From: Streptobacillus canis | Lineage (GTDB): Bacteria; Fusobacteriota; Fusobacteriia; Fusobacteriales; Leptotrichiaceae | Assembly (NCBI RefSeq): GCF_009733925.1 | Contig: NZ_WOEI01000001.1 | Location: 62,001 to 126,000, forward strand | Direction: 5' to 3' | DNA length: 64,000 bases | In this document: positions 34,251 through 42,732 of the stretch, piece after piece | Numbering within the stretch: position 1 is the stretch's first letter | How the letters are laid out: each line of letters opens with the position of its first letter | Program-made: the position numbers and the translations under genes | Notes under the pieces: model-generated | The model's input: the letters and a program-made list of their open reading frames with translations, nothing else | Databases searched by the model: none | Told to the model about the DNA's origin: nothing

Positions 34251-36293
34251 ATGAAAATTAACTTTTTAGGTAAAACATTACAAATAAATATATCAGATAA
34301 TAAAAAAGAAAATAATGAATATTTTATAAAAAAACTTTTTAAACAAAATGTAAATAGAAGAGTATTTATGTATATTCTTACTGTTGCAATTTTCTTTGTT
34401 TTTATGGTAGTTAATAAAAATTCAACTAACTATGCTATAGGAACTATAGCTAAAAACGATGTTATTGCACATAAAAGCATAAGTTATACAAAAGATATAC
34501 TTGATGATGAACTAAAACAAAAAATAAAACAAAATACAGCTCCTGAATATGATGAGATAGAAGATGTTGCTAAGAATCAATTAGATAGATTAGATCAATT
34601 TTTACAAAATGTTAATCAGATTGATTTAAATAGTGATAAACAAATTTTAGAATTTATAAAAAGCAATAACTTGAATTTAAGTATACAGGAAGTAAGAACA
34701 ATTGGTATAAGTAAAAGTGTTAAATACTATTTATTCTTATCTAATGTTTTAGATGAAATTTACCAAAGTGGTATAGCACATAAATCGGATTTCAATAAGA
34801 TTTTAGCAGAAAAACAAATAGTATTAACAGATGAAGAAAAAAATCTTTTAATGAACTTTATAGAACCTAATTTAGAAATAAATAAATTTAAAACACTTGC
34901 AAAAATTGAGAAAAATATGGAAAACCTTAGAAATAACGTTGTTGTTATTGAAAAGGGAGATGTAATACTAAAAGAAGGTAATTTAATTACCGATGCAATT
35001 TATGATAATCTTAAAAATTTAGGATATGTTAATAAAAGTGATGGGTTAACAAGAATAATAGGCGAAATAATACTTTTTGTTATTTTAGCAGGAATTTTCT
35101 TTAATTATGCGATAAAGTATTTGAAAGATGACTTTATGTCTATGTCATTTTACCCTATGATATTAACATTAATTTTTAGTAATACAATGTACTTATTCTT
35201 ATACAATAATAATAATCTTAAATATTTTGTACCATACCTTTTAACAGCAATTATAGGGAGTGTACTAGTTAAAAATTGGATATTTACTATTTCTTTAATA
35301 ACGTTTAACTACATATTTGTATTACAAGATCTTAAATGGTCAATAGCAGTTATATTTTTAAGTCTATTAACAATTTATATCAATAAATCAGTAATTAGTA
35401 GAAATGAAATAGTTAAAAATAGTATTTATATTGGAATGATACAAAGTTTTGTTGTATTTGCTTTAGGATTAATTTCAAATATTGACCTTATTCAAATTAT
35501 TCCTACAGTAATTATAACTTTAATATCAGGATTAATAATGGGGATATTCTCATTAGGTTTATTACCGTATTTTGAAAATACATTTAAAATACTAACAGAC
35601 ATTAAATTATTAGAGTTATCTAATTTCTCTAATCCTTTATTAAAGAATTTATTATTAACAGCGCCTGGAACCTTCCATCATAGTTTAATGGTAGGAGCTT
35701 TAGCGGAAGCAGGGGCTGAAGCAATTAATGCAAATCCAATATTATGTAGAGTTGCTTCATATTATCACGATATTGGTAAAATGAAGAGACCTGAATATTT
35801 CGTTGAAAATCAATATGGTATTGAAAATCCACATAATAATTTAAAAGCTACGCTTAGTGCTTTAATAATTACTTCTCATACAAAAGATGGATATATTTTA
35901 GGAAAACAATACAATTTACCAAATGAAATATTAGATATTATTTTATCTCATCATGGTACAACTTTAGTACAATATTTTTACTATAAGGCTTTAGAGAATA
36001 AAGAAGCAGTTATAGAAAGTGATTTTAGATATGAAGGTCCAAAACCTACAACAAAAGAATCAGGTATAATAATGATGGCAGATACAATAGAAGCAGCTGT
36101 AAGGGCTAATGCAGATAAAAGTACTGAAAATATTGAAAAAGTAGTTAGATATTTAATTAAATCAAAATTTGAAGATGGACAATTATCACAATGTGATATG
36201 ACTATGGAAGAAATAGAGAAAGTTACAAAAGCATTCTTAAATATAATTCGTGGAATTTATCATGAAAGAATACAGTATAAGAAAGGAAATTAA
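34251..36293 (+). CDS. pgpH: Cyclic-di-AMP phosphodiesterase, 7TM-HD family (PgpH)
   Basis: A 680-residue membrane protein. One N-terminal helix (residues 37-56), an extracellular 7TMR-HDED domain (about 60-265), a cluster of transmembrane helices (about 270-460) and a cytoplasmic HD domain: APGTFHHSLMVGALAEAGAEA, SYYHDIGKMKRPEYF and ILSHHGTTLVQYFYYKA carry the metal-binding His and Asp. In Listeria this family hydrolyses cyclic-di-AMP. It is cotranscribed with ybeY and a lipid kinase/phosphatase fusion, as in many Gram-positives (yqfF-ybeY-dgkA). Confidence 0.92.
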   Translation: MKINFLGKTLQINISDNKKENNEYFIKKLFKQNVNRRVFMYILTVAIFFVFMVVNKNSTNYAIGTIAKNDVIAHKSISYTKDILDDELKQKIKQNTAPEYDEIEDVAKNQLDRLDQFLQNVNQIDLNSDKQILEFIKSNNLNLSIQEVRTIGISKSVKYYLFLSNVLDEIYQSGIAHKSDFNKILAEKQIVLTDEEKNLLMNFIEPNLEINKFKTLAKIEKNMENLRNNVVVIEKGDVILKEGNLITDAIYDNLKNLGYVNKSDGLTRIIGEIILFVILAGIFFNYAIKYLKDDFMSMSFYPMILTLIFSNTMYLFLYNNNNLKYFVPYLLTAIIGSVLVKNWIFTISLITFNYIFVLQDLKWSIAVIFLSLLTIYINKSVISRNEIVKNSIYIGMIQSFVVFALGLISNIDLIQIIPTVIITLISGLIMGIFSLGLLPYFENTFKILTDIKLLELSNFSNPLLKNLLLTAPGTFHHSLMVGALAEAGAEAINANPILCRVASYYHDIGKMKRPEYFVENQYGIENPHNNLKATLSALIITSHTKDGYILGKQYNLPNEILDIILSHHGTTLVQYFYYKALENKEAVIESDFRYEGPKPTTKESGIIMMADTIEAAVRANADKSTENIEKVVRYLIKSKFEDGQLSQCDMTMEEIEKVTKAFLNIIRGIYHERIQYKKGN

Positions 36294-36294
36294 T

Positions 36295-36759
36295 ATGTTA
36301 GATTTAGATATTAGTTATCAAGATGTTGAAAAAAGGGAATACATCAATGAAGAAAAAATAATTGAATTTGCTGAATTTGTTATCATACATGAAAGAGAAG
36401 ATTTTTCTGAAAAAGACTTATATGTATCATTATTACTAACTAACAATGATAATATTCAAGAGATTAATAAAGAATATAGAGAGAAAGATGCACCAACTGA
36501 TGTAATTTCATTTGCATACAATGAAACAGAAAATTTTGGTGGTGTAGAAGTAATAGGAGATATTGTTATTTCTTTAGATAGAGTGGAAGAACAATGTAAA
36601 GAATATAACCATAGTGTAGTACGTGAATTTTATTATGTATTAGTTCATGGATTATTACATATTTTAGGTTATGATCATATAGAAGAAGAAGATAAAAAAA
36701 TTATGAGAGAAAAGGAAGAATTTTATTTATCTGAATTCAATTATACGAGGGAAATATGA
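36295..36759 (+). CDS. ybeY: Endoribonuclease YbeY
   Basis: A 154-residue protein with the zinc site HGLLHILGYDH (H3xH5xH) and REKDAPTDVISFAY. By family it takes part in 16S rRNA 3'-end maturation and ribosome quality control. The ATG at 36295 follows GAAAGGAAAT; a longer reading from 36250 would run through the end of pgpH and is rejected. The stop overlaps the next gene by four bases. Confidence 0.94.
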   Translation: MLDLDISYQDVEKREYINEEKIIEFAEFVIIHEREDFSEKDLYVSLLLTNNDNIQEINKEYREKDAPTDVISFAYNETENFGGVEVIGDIVISLDRVEEQCKEYNHSVVREFYYVLVHGLLHILGYDHIEEEDKKIMREKEEFYLSEFNYTREI

Positions 36760-37487
36760 ATAATAAAAAACAATCACAAATAGAAAGTTTTAATAATGCA
36801 ATTAATGGTATACTTCATGCAATAAAAAATGAATTTCATATGAAAATACATATTTTCTTTGCAATAATGGTATTAATATTAAGTTTGATTATAGATATTA
36901 GTAAATTTGAGATTATGCTTATAATAATAATGATTACGTTGGTAATTTTTGCAGAACTTATTAATACAGCTTTAGAGAAAATAGTAGATTTAGTTTCACC
37001 AGAATATAGTGAAGTAGCTAAAATTGTAAAAGATGTATCTGCAGGGGCTGTACTAGTTAATGCAATTGGTTCTTTATGTGTTGGATATTTAGTATTTTAT
37101 GATAGACTAATTGCCTTATACTTTAATGGAGATAATTTCTTTAAATTAGTAGGAAGAATTGGTAATGTAACTATGATAATTTTAACTTTAGTTTCGTTAG
37201 CAGTAATTTTAATAAAATCATATTTAAAGAAGGGAACATCACTTGAAGGTGGTATGCCAAGCGGACATTCTTCTATTGCTTTTGCAATGTTTGCAATAGT
37301 CTTATTTTTAACAAGTAATCCTAGAATAATTACATTGGTATTTTTAATGGCAATTTTAGTTGCACAAAGTAGAGTAAAATCAAAAATACATACAGTTGAA
37401 GAAGTTGTTGTAGGGGCTATTTTAGGTTTTGGAATTAGTTTTTTAATTTTAGAATTATTATATAAATTTGGAACATTAATAAATTAG
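36756..37487 (+). CDS. Undecaprenol/diacylglycerol kinase (DgkA) fused to a PAP2 phosphatase
   Basis: A 243-residue membrane protein in two parts. Residues 1-125 are DgkA: ESFNNAINGILHAIKNEFHM, then FAELINTALEKIVDLVSPEY and VKDVSAGAVLVNAI, the catalytic and Mg-ATP residues. Residues about 135-243 are a PAP2-type phosphatase: EGGMPSGHSSIAFAM, then VAQSRVKSKIHTVEEVVVG. So one chain carries both a lipid kinase and a lipid phosphatase, probably for undecaprenol/undecaprenyl phosphate turnover. It starts within the last codons of ybeY. Both motif sets look intact, though the first PAP2 motif (KX6RP) is only partly visible (KSYLKKGTS). Confidence 0.85.
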   Translation: MNNKKQSQIESFNNAINGILHAIKNEFHMKIHIFFAIMVLILSLIIDISKFEIMLIIIMITLVIFAELINTALEKIVDLVSPEYSEVAKIVKDVSAGAVLVNAIGSLCVGYLVFYDRLIALYFNGDNFFKLVGRIGNVTMIILTLVSLAVILIKSYLKKGTSLEGGMPSGHSSIAFAMFAIVLFLTSNPRIITLVFLMAILVAQSRVKSKIHTVEEVVVGAILGFGISFLILELLYKFGTLIN

Positions 37488-37500
37488 AGGAGAGAGAAAG

Positions 37501-38418
37501 ATGATTATTTTTGGACACAAAAATCCTGATACAGATACTATCTGTTCAGCTATTGTTTATTCACATTTAAAAATGGATTTAGGAGTGAATGCAGAACCTA
37601 AAAGATTAGGAGATTTAAATGAAGAAACAAAATTTGTATTAAATTATTTTGGTGTTGAAGCACCTGAATTAATTGATAATGTTGCTGGTAAATCAGTAAT
37701 ACTTGTTGATCATAATGAAAGAACTCAAACTGCAGATGGATTTGAAGATGCAAAAGTTTTAGAAGTAATAGATCACCATAGAGTAGCTAATTTTAACGTT
37801 TCAGATCCATTATACATGAGACTTGAGCCAGTTGGTTGTACAGCAACTATATTATTTGATATGTATAAAGAAAATAATATTAAACCATGTAAAAAAATGG
37901 CTGGATTAATGTTAAGTGCTATAATTTCTGACACTTTATTATTTAAATCACCAACATGTACACCAAAAGATGTTGAAGCAGGAAAAGCATTGGCAGAACT
38001 TGCTGAAGTAAATTTAGATGAATATGGATTAGAAATGTTAAAAGCTGGAACTAATTTAGGTTCTAAAACAGAAGTAGAATTATTAAATATGGATATGAAA
38101 ATATTTGAAGTTTCTGATGTAAGAATGGCTATTGCACAAGTTAATACAGTAAATGAAGCAGAAATGTTAGAAAGAAAAGAAAAATTATTAGTAGAAATGA
38201 ATAATTTATTAGAAAAAGAAAGTTTAACATTTGTTTTATTTGTAATTACAAATATATTAACTAATGATTCATTAGGATTAGTAGTTGGTAATAATACTGA
38301 AATAGTAGAAAAAGCATTTAATGAAAAAGTAAATGATAACACTATAGTTTTAAAACAAGTAGTATCAAGAAAGAAACAAGTAGTTCCACCATTAACAGAT
38401 GCAATAAATGCAAGATAA
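37501..38418 (+). CDS. ppaC: Manganese-dependent inorganic pyrophosphatase
   Basis: A 305-residue family II pyrophosphatase. FGHKNPDTDTICSAIVYSHL, ILVDHNERTQ and VIDHHRVANF supply the metal-binding His and Asp residues, and VVSRKKQVVPPLTDA near the C-terminus contains the SRKKQ phosphate-binding motif. It hydrolyses pyrophosphate from biosynthesis. It lies 13 bases after the DgkA-PAP2 gene with an AGAGGAGAG ribosome-binding site. A rpsO promoter follows. Confidence 0.95.
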   Translation: MIIFGHKNPDTDTICSAIVYSHLKMDLGVNAEPKRLGDLNEETKFVLNYFGVEAPELIDNVAGKSVILVDHNERTQTADGFEDAKVLEVIDHHRVANFNVSDPLYMRLEPVGCTATILFDMYKENNIKPCKKMAGLMLSAIISDTLLFKSPTCTPKDVEAGKALAELAEVNLDEYGLEMLKAGTNLGSKTEVELLNMDMKIFEVSDVRMAIAQVNTVNEAEMLERKEKLLVEMNNLLEKESLTFVLFVITNILTNDSLGLVVGNNTEIVEKAFNEKVNDNTIVLKQVVSRKKQVVPPLTDAINAR

Positions 38419-38426
38419 ATTAATAC

Positions 38427-38455
38427 TTGCAATAATTTTGAAGGTGTGATATAAT
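38427..38455 (+). promoter_or_regulatory. Promoter of rpsO
   Basis: TTGCAA at 38427-38432 and TATAAT at 38450-38455, spacer 17. The leader of about 70 bases contains a weak stem GCCAA/TTGGT that might take part in S15 feedback; this is speculative. Confidence 0.75.
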
Positions 38456-38534
38456 AACTTTGAATTTATACTAAGAATATATTTTTGCCAAATATATGCT
38501 TGGTTTAAATAATATATATTTAGGAGGAAATAAA

Positions 38535-38798
38535 ATGGCAATGAAACCAAAATCACAAATTATCGCAGAATTTGGAAAAGATGAAAAAGACACAGGATCA
38601 GCTAACGTACAAGTAGCAATATTATCAGAAAGAATAGCTCACTTAACTGAACACTTAAAAGTTCACTTTAAAGATGTTCACTCAAGAGCAGGGTTATTAA
38701 AATTAGTAGGAAAAAGAAGAAGATTATTAAACTACATCAAAAATAGAAACTTAGATGAGTATAGAGAATTAATCGAAAGATTAGGAATTAGAAAATAA
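38535..38798 (+). CDS. rpsO: 30S ribosomal protein S15
   Basis: An 87-residue protein: [55 protein letters not shown], the S15 core that organises the 16S central domain. The ATG at 38535 follows TAGGAGGAAA; a frame from 38496 would add 13 unconserved residues. It is a single-gene transcript with its own promoter and terminator. Confidence 0.97.
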   Translation: MAMKPKSQIIAEFGKDEKDTGSANVQVAILSERIAHLTEHLKVHFKDVHSRAGLLKLVGKRRRLLNYIKNRNLDEYRELIERLGIRK

Positions 38799-38799
38799 T

Positions 38800-38825
38800 A
38801 AAAAGGAACGTAAAGTTCCTTTTTA
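38800..38825 (+). terminator. Terminator after rpsO
   Basis: AAAAAGGAAC / GTTCCTTTTT with loop GTAAA. Confidence 0.88.
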
Positions 38826-38846
38826 AATTTAAATAATGGAGTAACA

Positions 38847-40205
38847 ATGAGAAGAAGAGGATTAAGTTTAACAGAAGGAAGTATAGGGGTAAATCTATTT
38901 AGATTGGCTTTACCAATAATCTTAACTTCTTTAATGTCAATATTGTATAACTTAACAGATATAAAATTTATTAGCTCATATTTAGGTGATGATTCTGTAA
39001 GTTCAGCTACAGCAGCAAGTTTTTATATTAGTTTAAGCTATGCATTATTATTTATTACAAAAAATAGTGCACAAATATATGTAGCACAATCTATAGGTGC
39101 AAATAGAAAGAATTCAGCTAAAAGATACGCTAGAGTATCTTTAATAATATCGGTTGTATTTTCATTAATATATGGATTATTTACATATATTTTTGCAGAG
39201 TATTTAATTAGAATGGTAGGAGTAAAAAGTCCAAATTATTTATATCCAGCAGTAGATTTTTTAAGAATATCTTCATTTGGGTTTACGTTTTTATTTTTAT
39301 CACAAAATTTATCAGCAATAATTAATGGAGAAGGAGATACATTAGGTCCATTTATATTTTTATCTTCAGGAGTAATATTAAATATATTTTTAGATTATAT
39401 ATTTTTAGGAATTTTTCCCTTTGGTATAAAAGGTGCTGCGATTGCAACTGTATTTTCACAATTATTATCAGTAATCTTTTTATTTTTATACTTAAAGAGA
39501 AGAAATTCGGTATTTAGAAATATGAAATTCTTTAAATTAGACGATTTGAAGTACTATAGGAAGATAATAAGACTTGGACTACCTAGTGGTATTAGTCAGG
39601 CCTTATTCACGTTTATTTCGATAATTATAGCTAAGATGATTGCAGATGTTGATGAAAGTATTTTAGGAGTTCAAAGATTAGGTATACAATTTGAATCATT
39701 TTCATGGAATATAGCAGGAGGTTTTGCTGCTGCAGTTGCAACATTTATTGGGCATAATTATGGAGCTGGGAAATATGATAGAATACTTAAAATATATAAG
39801 GTATCAATAATGAGTATTTCAGGATTTTGTTTAATACTTACAGCTATTTTTGTATTCTTCGCAAGACCTTTATATTCAATGTTTTTCACAGATACAAAAT
39901 TAATCGAAGAAGGTGTAAAATATCTTACAATTATAGGACTTGCACAAATACCTCAAGGAATTGAAATTATAACTACAGGAGCATTTAATGGTGTAGGTAA
40001 AACAAAAGAACCTAATATAATAGGTATAGTTGGTACAAGTTTAAGAATACCAATAATAATGATAACCTTACCAATTTTCGGGTTATTAGCAATATGGTGG
40101 ACTATACATTTTTCTATGGTATTTAAAGGAATTGTATCAATAGTAGTATTTATAATAGCTTGGAAAAAACAAATGGAATTTATGAAAATAACGTTAGAAA
40201 TATAA
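38847..40205 (+). CDS. MATE-family multidrug/organic cation exporter
   Basis: A 452-residue protein with about 12 hydrophobic segments in two homologous halves, as in NorM/DinF transporters. LPIILTSLMSILYNLTDIKF at the start, AQSIGANRKNSAKRYARVSL, and in the second half RLGIQFESFSWNIAGGFAAA followed by FIGHNYGAGKYDRI, are family stretches. It exports drugs or metabolites using sodium or proton gradients. Substrate unknown. TAATGGAGT provides the ribosome-binding site. It stands alone. Confidence 0.9.
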   Translation: MRRRGLSLTEGSIGVNLFRLALPIILTSLMSILYNLTDIKFISSYLGDDSVSSATAASFYISLSYALLFITKNSAQIYVAQSIGANRKNSAKRYARVSLIISVVFSLIYGLFTYIFAEYLIRMVGVKSPNYLYPAVDFLRISSFGFTFLFLSQNLSAIINGEGDTLGPFIFLSSGVILNIFLDYIFLGIFPFGIKGAAIATVFSQLLSVIFLFLYLKRRNSVFRNMKFFKLDDLKYYRKIIRLGLPSGISQALFTFISIIIAKMIADVDESILGVQRLGIQFESFSWNIAGGFAAAVATFIGHNYGAGKYDRILKIYKVSIMSISGFCLILTAIFVFFARPLYSMFFTDTKLIEEGVKYLTIIGLAQIPQGIEIITTGAFNGVGKTKEPNIIGIVGTSLRIPIIMITLPIFGLLAIWWTIHFSMVFKGIVSIVVFIIAWKKQMEFMKITLEI

Positions 40206-40428
40206 AGGGGGTATAACCCTCAATTTAGTGTTGTATAAAAATATGAATTTTAATAAAAAAATAAATTATTATAAAAAAAATTGGAGGATTCTAAAAATTT
40301 CTAGAATTCTCCATTATTTTTTGAGCTATTTCAGAACAGCCCTTTTATTTTTTTAGTACGCTTTTAGAACGCTTTTACTTTTTCAAAACCCTCAAACCCT
40401 TATAAATGCTACACTTTTATAGTTTAAA
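40206..40428. other. Intergenic region between the MATE gene and tRNA-Arg, with possible recombination scar
   Basis: No gene is seen. After a small GGGGGTATAACCCTC hairpin and the terminator at 40282-40313, the sequence next to the tRNA-Arg 3' end has a tandem repeat (read on the minus strand, AAAGCGTTCT and AAAGCGTACT) and AACCCTCAAACCC. Such material beside a tRNA 3' end is typical of past integration of a mobile element. The inference is weak. Confidence 0.35.
40282..40322. terminator. Bidirectional terminator between MATE and the tRNA genes
   Basis: TGGAGGATTCTA (40282-40293) pairs with TAGAATTCTCCA (40302-40313) with one wobble pair. T runs follow on both strands, so it can stop both the exporter and the tRNA transcripts. 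Confidence 0.8.
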
Positions 40429-40505
40429 TGGCGTACCTAGTAGGAGTCGAACCCGCAACCTTTTGATCCGTAGTCAAACGCTCTATCCAATTGAGCTATA
40501 GGTAC
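40429..40505 (-). tRNA. tRNA-Arg (anticodon ACG)
   Basis: A 77-base cloverleaf on the minus strand: acceptor GTACCTA/TAGGTAC, D arm TAGCTCAATTGGATAGAGC, anticodon stem TTTGA/TCAAA with loop CTACGGA (anticodon ACG), T loop TTCGACT, encoded CCA. The T stem (GCGGG/CCTAC) has a C-A mismatch and a G-U pair, which is unusual. Confidence 0.92.
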
Positions 40506-40517
40506 AAATAAAAAAAA

Positions 40518-40611
40518 TGGCGGACAAGGTGGGATTTGAACCCACGATCCAGGTTTATGCCCGGATGCTTCCTTAGCAGGGAAGTGTATTCGGCCTCTCT
40601 ACCACTTATCC
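40518..40611 (-). tRNA. tRNA-Ser (anticodon GCT)
   Basis: A 94-base class II tRNA with a long variable arm (GCATCCGGGCATAAACCTGG region). Acceptor GGATAAG pairs with CTTGTCC; anticodon stem CTTCC/GGAAG encloses CTGCTAA, anticodon GCT; CCA is encoded. It is cotranscribed with tRNA-Arg, 12 bases downstream. Confidence 0.94.
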
Positions 40612-40639
40612 ACACGATATATCTCTTTTAGACTTAATA

Positions 40640-40668
40640 AGTATACTATATTTTTTTTGTATTGTCAA
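40640..40668 (-). promoter_or_regulatory. Promoter of the tRNA-Ser/tRNA-Arg unit
   Basis: On the minus strand perfect TTGACA (40668-40663) and TATACT (40645-40640), spacer 17, 29 bases before the mature tRNA-Ser. Confidence 0.85.
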
Positions 40669-40686
40669 TATAAAATGTGTTATAAT
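40657..40686 (+). promoter_or_regulatory. Promoter of tatD-acpS
   Basis: TTGTAT at 40657-40662 and TATAAT at 40681-40686, spacer 18. It overlaps the -35 of the opposing tRNA promoter. Confidence 0.6.
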
Positions 40687-40712
40687 AAATAAAAAAAAGA
40701 AAGAAGGCTTAT

Positions 40713-41483
40713 ATGAAAAATTTAGTTGATACTCATTTACATTTATATAGTGAACTTTATGAAGAAAATAGACAAATAATAATAGATGATATGAAAGATA
40801 AATTAGATTTTGCAGTAAATATCTCTTGTGATATGGAGAGTACCTTAGAGTCTATTGAATTTGCAGAAAAATATGAATTTATGTATGCTACTGTAGGTTA
40901 TCATCCATGTGATATTTCTAAATATAATGAAGCAGACATGAATAAAATGTTAGATTTTGCAGTTAATCACCCAAAAGTAGTTGCAATAGGAGAAATTGGT
41001 TTAGATTATTATTGGATGAATGATCCTAAAGAAGAACAAGAAAAATATTTTAGATTGCAAATTGAAAAAGCTATTGAAGTAGATAAGCCTATTGTAGTTC
41101 ATACAAGAGATGCTTTAGAAGATACAATAAGAATTATAAATGAATATCCGAAAGTTAGAGGAATATTACATTGTTATCCAGGAACTTTTGAAATGATAGA
41201 ACATCTTCTGGATAGATTTTATATTGGTATAGGTGGAACAGTAACATTTAAAAATAATAAGATTACACATGAATTGGTTAAAAAAATAAGTATAGATAAA
41301 ATTGTTCTTGAAACAGATTCTCCATATTTAACACCAGTACCATTTAGAGGTAAATTAAATAATCCTACATATGTGTCTTATGTTGCTGAAAAAATTGCTG
41401 AATTAAAAGAAATGAAAGTGGAGGAAGTAAAAATAAAAACAACTGAAAATGCAATGAAGGTGTATAATGTATGTATAAAATAG
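40713..41483 (+). CDS. tatD: TatD-family metal-dependent deoxyribonuclease
   Basis: A 256-residue TIM-barrel hydrolase. Metal ligands are visible in VDTHLHLYSE (HxH), AIGEIGLDYYW (Glu), VVHTRDALEDT (His), LHCYPGTFEM (His) and VLETDSPYLTP (Asp). TatD enzymes degrade DNA 3' ends and act in repair or fragmentation. It overlaps acpS by 13 bases. The ribosome-binding site is GAAAGAAGG. Confidence 0.92.
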   Translation: MKNLVDTHLHLYSELYEENRQIIIDDMKDKLDFAVNISCDMESTLESIEFAEKYEFMYATVGYHPCDISKYNEADMNKMLDFAVNHPKVVAIGEIGLDYYWMNDPKEEQEKYFRLQIEKAIEVDKPIVVHTRDALEDTIRIINEYPKVRGILHCYPGTFEMIEHLLDRFYIGIGGTVTFKNNKITHELVKKISIDKIVLETDSPYLTPVPFRGKLNNPTYVSYVAEKIAELKEMKVEEVKIKTTENAMKVYNVCIK

Positions 41484-41812
41484 GCGTAGATATAGTTGAG
41501 GTAAAAAGAATAGAAAATGCTATTTTAAGAAGTGAATTTTTTTTGAAAAAAATTTTTAGTGAAAAAGAGATTGAATATTGTGAGAGTAAAAAAAATAAAT
41601 ATGAATCCTATAGTGCAAGATATGCTGCAAAAGAAGCGTATTTAAAAGCAGTGGGAAGTGGAATAACGGATATTAACTTAAAAAAAATTGAGGTAATAAA
41701 TGATGAAGAAGGCAAACCTTTTTTATATGTAGATGGTAAATTAATTGAGGGAGATTTATCATTAAGTCATACAGAGACATTAGCAATAGCAAATATAGTA
41801 TTAAAAAAATAG
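41471..41812 (+). CDS. acpS: Holo-[acyl-carrier-protein] synthase
   Basis: A 113-residue phosphopantetheinyl transferase: MYKIGVDIVEVKRIENAI (Asp in GVDIVEV), IFSEKEIEYCESK, and YAARYAAKEAYLKAVGSGI-like SARYAAKEAYLKAVGSG (Mg-binding Glu). It transfers 4'-phosphopantetheine from CoA to ACP. The start lies inside tatD. The length is slightly below E. coli AcpS. Confidence 0.95.
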   Translation: MYKIGVDIVEVKRIENAILRSEFFLKKIFSEKEIEYCESKKNKYESYSARYAAKEAYLKAVGSGITDINLKKIEVINDEEGKPFLYVDGKLIEGDLSLSHTETLAIANIVLKK

Positions 41813-41836
41813 CATTTTCAAAAATGCTATTTTTTA
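41808..41836. terminator. Bidirectional terminator between acpS and the IclR gene
   Basis: AATAGCATTTT / AAAATGCTATT around loop CA, with A and T runs on the two sides, between convergent genes. Confidence 0.85.
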
Positions 41837-42613
41837 TATTACTTCATAACCTAATTTTTTTGATATTTTTTTAGAACATTCTTTTATTTTTTCAACGAAG
41901 AATGCTTTGGAATTTTCTTTTTCTGATAGTGGTATCGAAATACTTATAGCACCACATACTTCAGCTCTTGCATTAAATATTGGGCATCCAATACAATATA
42001 AGCCTAATTCATATTCTTCATATTCTACAGCATATCCATTCTTTTTAACTAATTTTAAATTATCCATTAGTGTATCAAGATTAACTATAGTTCTTGCAGT
42101 GTATTTTATGATATCAGTTTGATTCCAGATATTTTTGATATCTTCTTCACTGCAATATGCAAGTATAGCTTTACCAGCAGAAGTACAGTGCATAGGAGCA
42201 CGTCTACCGATTTTAGACCATTCCATAGTATTAGAAGTATTTTCTGGAGCAAACTTATCGATATATAAGATTTGACTACCATCTCTAATAACTAAATGTA
42301 TAGTTTGGTTAGTTTCAACTGCAAGTTTTGTGATGTAGCTTTTTGCTGGTTGTGCAAAATCAATATTTTGAACAACTCTATTTCCTACTCTAAACATTTT
42401 GTATGTTAAAGAGTATTGCCCTTTTTTATTTTGCTTAACATATCCATTTTCTTTTAATGAGTGTAGAATACGGAATGTAGTAGTTTTATTTAACTTACTT
42501 TTTTTACATAATTCTGATAAAGAAATATTTGTCCCTTGAGATAATATTTCTAGTAAATTCATTGCTCTATCAATTGATTGTACAGACATATTAAATTGTA
42601 TGATATTACTCAT
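41834..42613 (-). CDS. IclR-family transcriptional regulator
   Basis: A 259-residue regulator. The N-terminal winged helix is SIDRAMNLLEILSQGTNISLSELCK, KTTTFRILHSLKENGYVKQ; the C-terminal effector domain includes TNQTIHLVIRDGSQILYIDK, RRAPMHCTSAGKAILAY and EYELGLYCIGCPIFNARAEVCGAISISIP. It is divergent from an M20 amidohydrolase gene, with promoters 42-66 bases apart; it probably controls that operon and itself. The inducer is unknown. AAAGGAGTGT precedes the ATG. Confidence 0.93.
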   Translation of the reverse strand: MSNIIQFNMSVQSIDRAMNLLEILSQGTNISLSELCKKSKLNKTTTFRILHSLKENGYVKQNKKGQYSLTYKMFRVGNRVVQNIDFAQPAKSYITKLAVETNQTIHLVIRDGSQILYIDKFAPENTSNTMEWSKIGRRAPMHCTSAGKAILAYCSEEDIKNIWNQTDIIKYTARTIVNLDTLMDNLKLVKKNGYAVEYEEYELGLYCIGCPIFNARAEVCGAISISIPLSEKENSKAFFVEKIKECSKKISKKLGYEVI

Positions 42614-42631
42614 ACACTCCTTTCTAGATTA

Positions 42632-42660
42632 ATTATATCTCATAAAATTCTTAAAAGCAA
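42632..42660 (-). promoter_or_regulatory. Promoter of the IclR gene
   Basis: Minus strand TTGCTT (42660-42655) and TATAAT (42637-42632), spacer 17. Confidence 0.75.
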
Positions 42661-42664
42661 GTAT

Positions 42665-42684
42665 TTATCGGTATTTAGTTGATA
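42665..42684. promoter_or_regulatory. Candidate IclR operator
   Basis: TTTATC at about 42664-42669 and GATAAA at 42681-42686 form an inverted repeat that overlaps the -35 of the rightward promoter. This is where an IclR dimer would block transcription. Binding is inferred. Confidence 0.4.
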
Positions 42685-42707
42685 AACGTTTGTATTTATG
42701 TTAAAAT
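42679..42707 (+). promoter_or_regulatory. Promoter of the M20 amidohydrolase operon
   Basis: TTGATA at 42679-42684 and TAAAAT at 42702-42707, spacer 17. Confidence 0.7.
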
Positions 42708-42732
42708 ATAAAGAAAATGGAGTGAAAAATTT

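Noticed and set aside
37773-38432. A 219-codon open frame on the minus strand
   Set aside because: It is the shadow of the pyrophosphatase gene, whose frame carries all the motifs.
40606-40614. A perfect DnaA-box sequence TTATCCACA, 7 kb from dnaN
   Set aside because: It is single, falls inside the 5' end of tRNA-Ser, and no dnaA gene, box cluster or AT-rich unwinding repeat is nearby, so it is not evidence of an origin.
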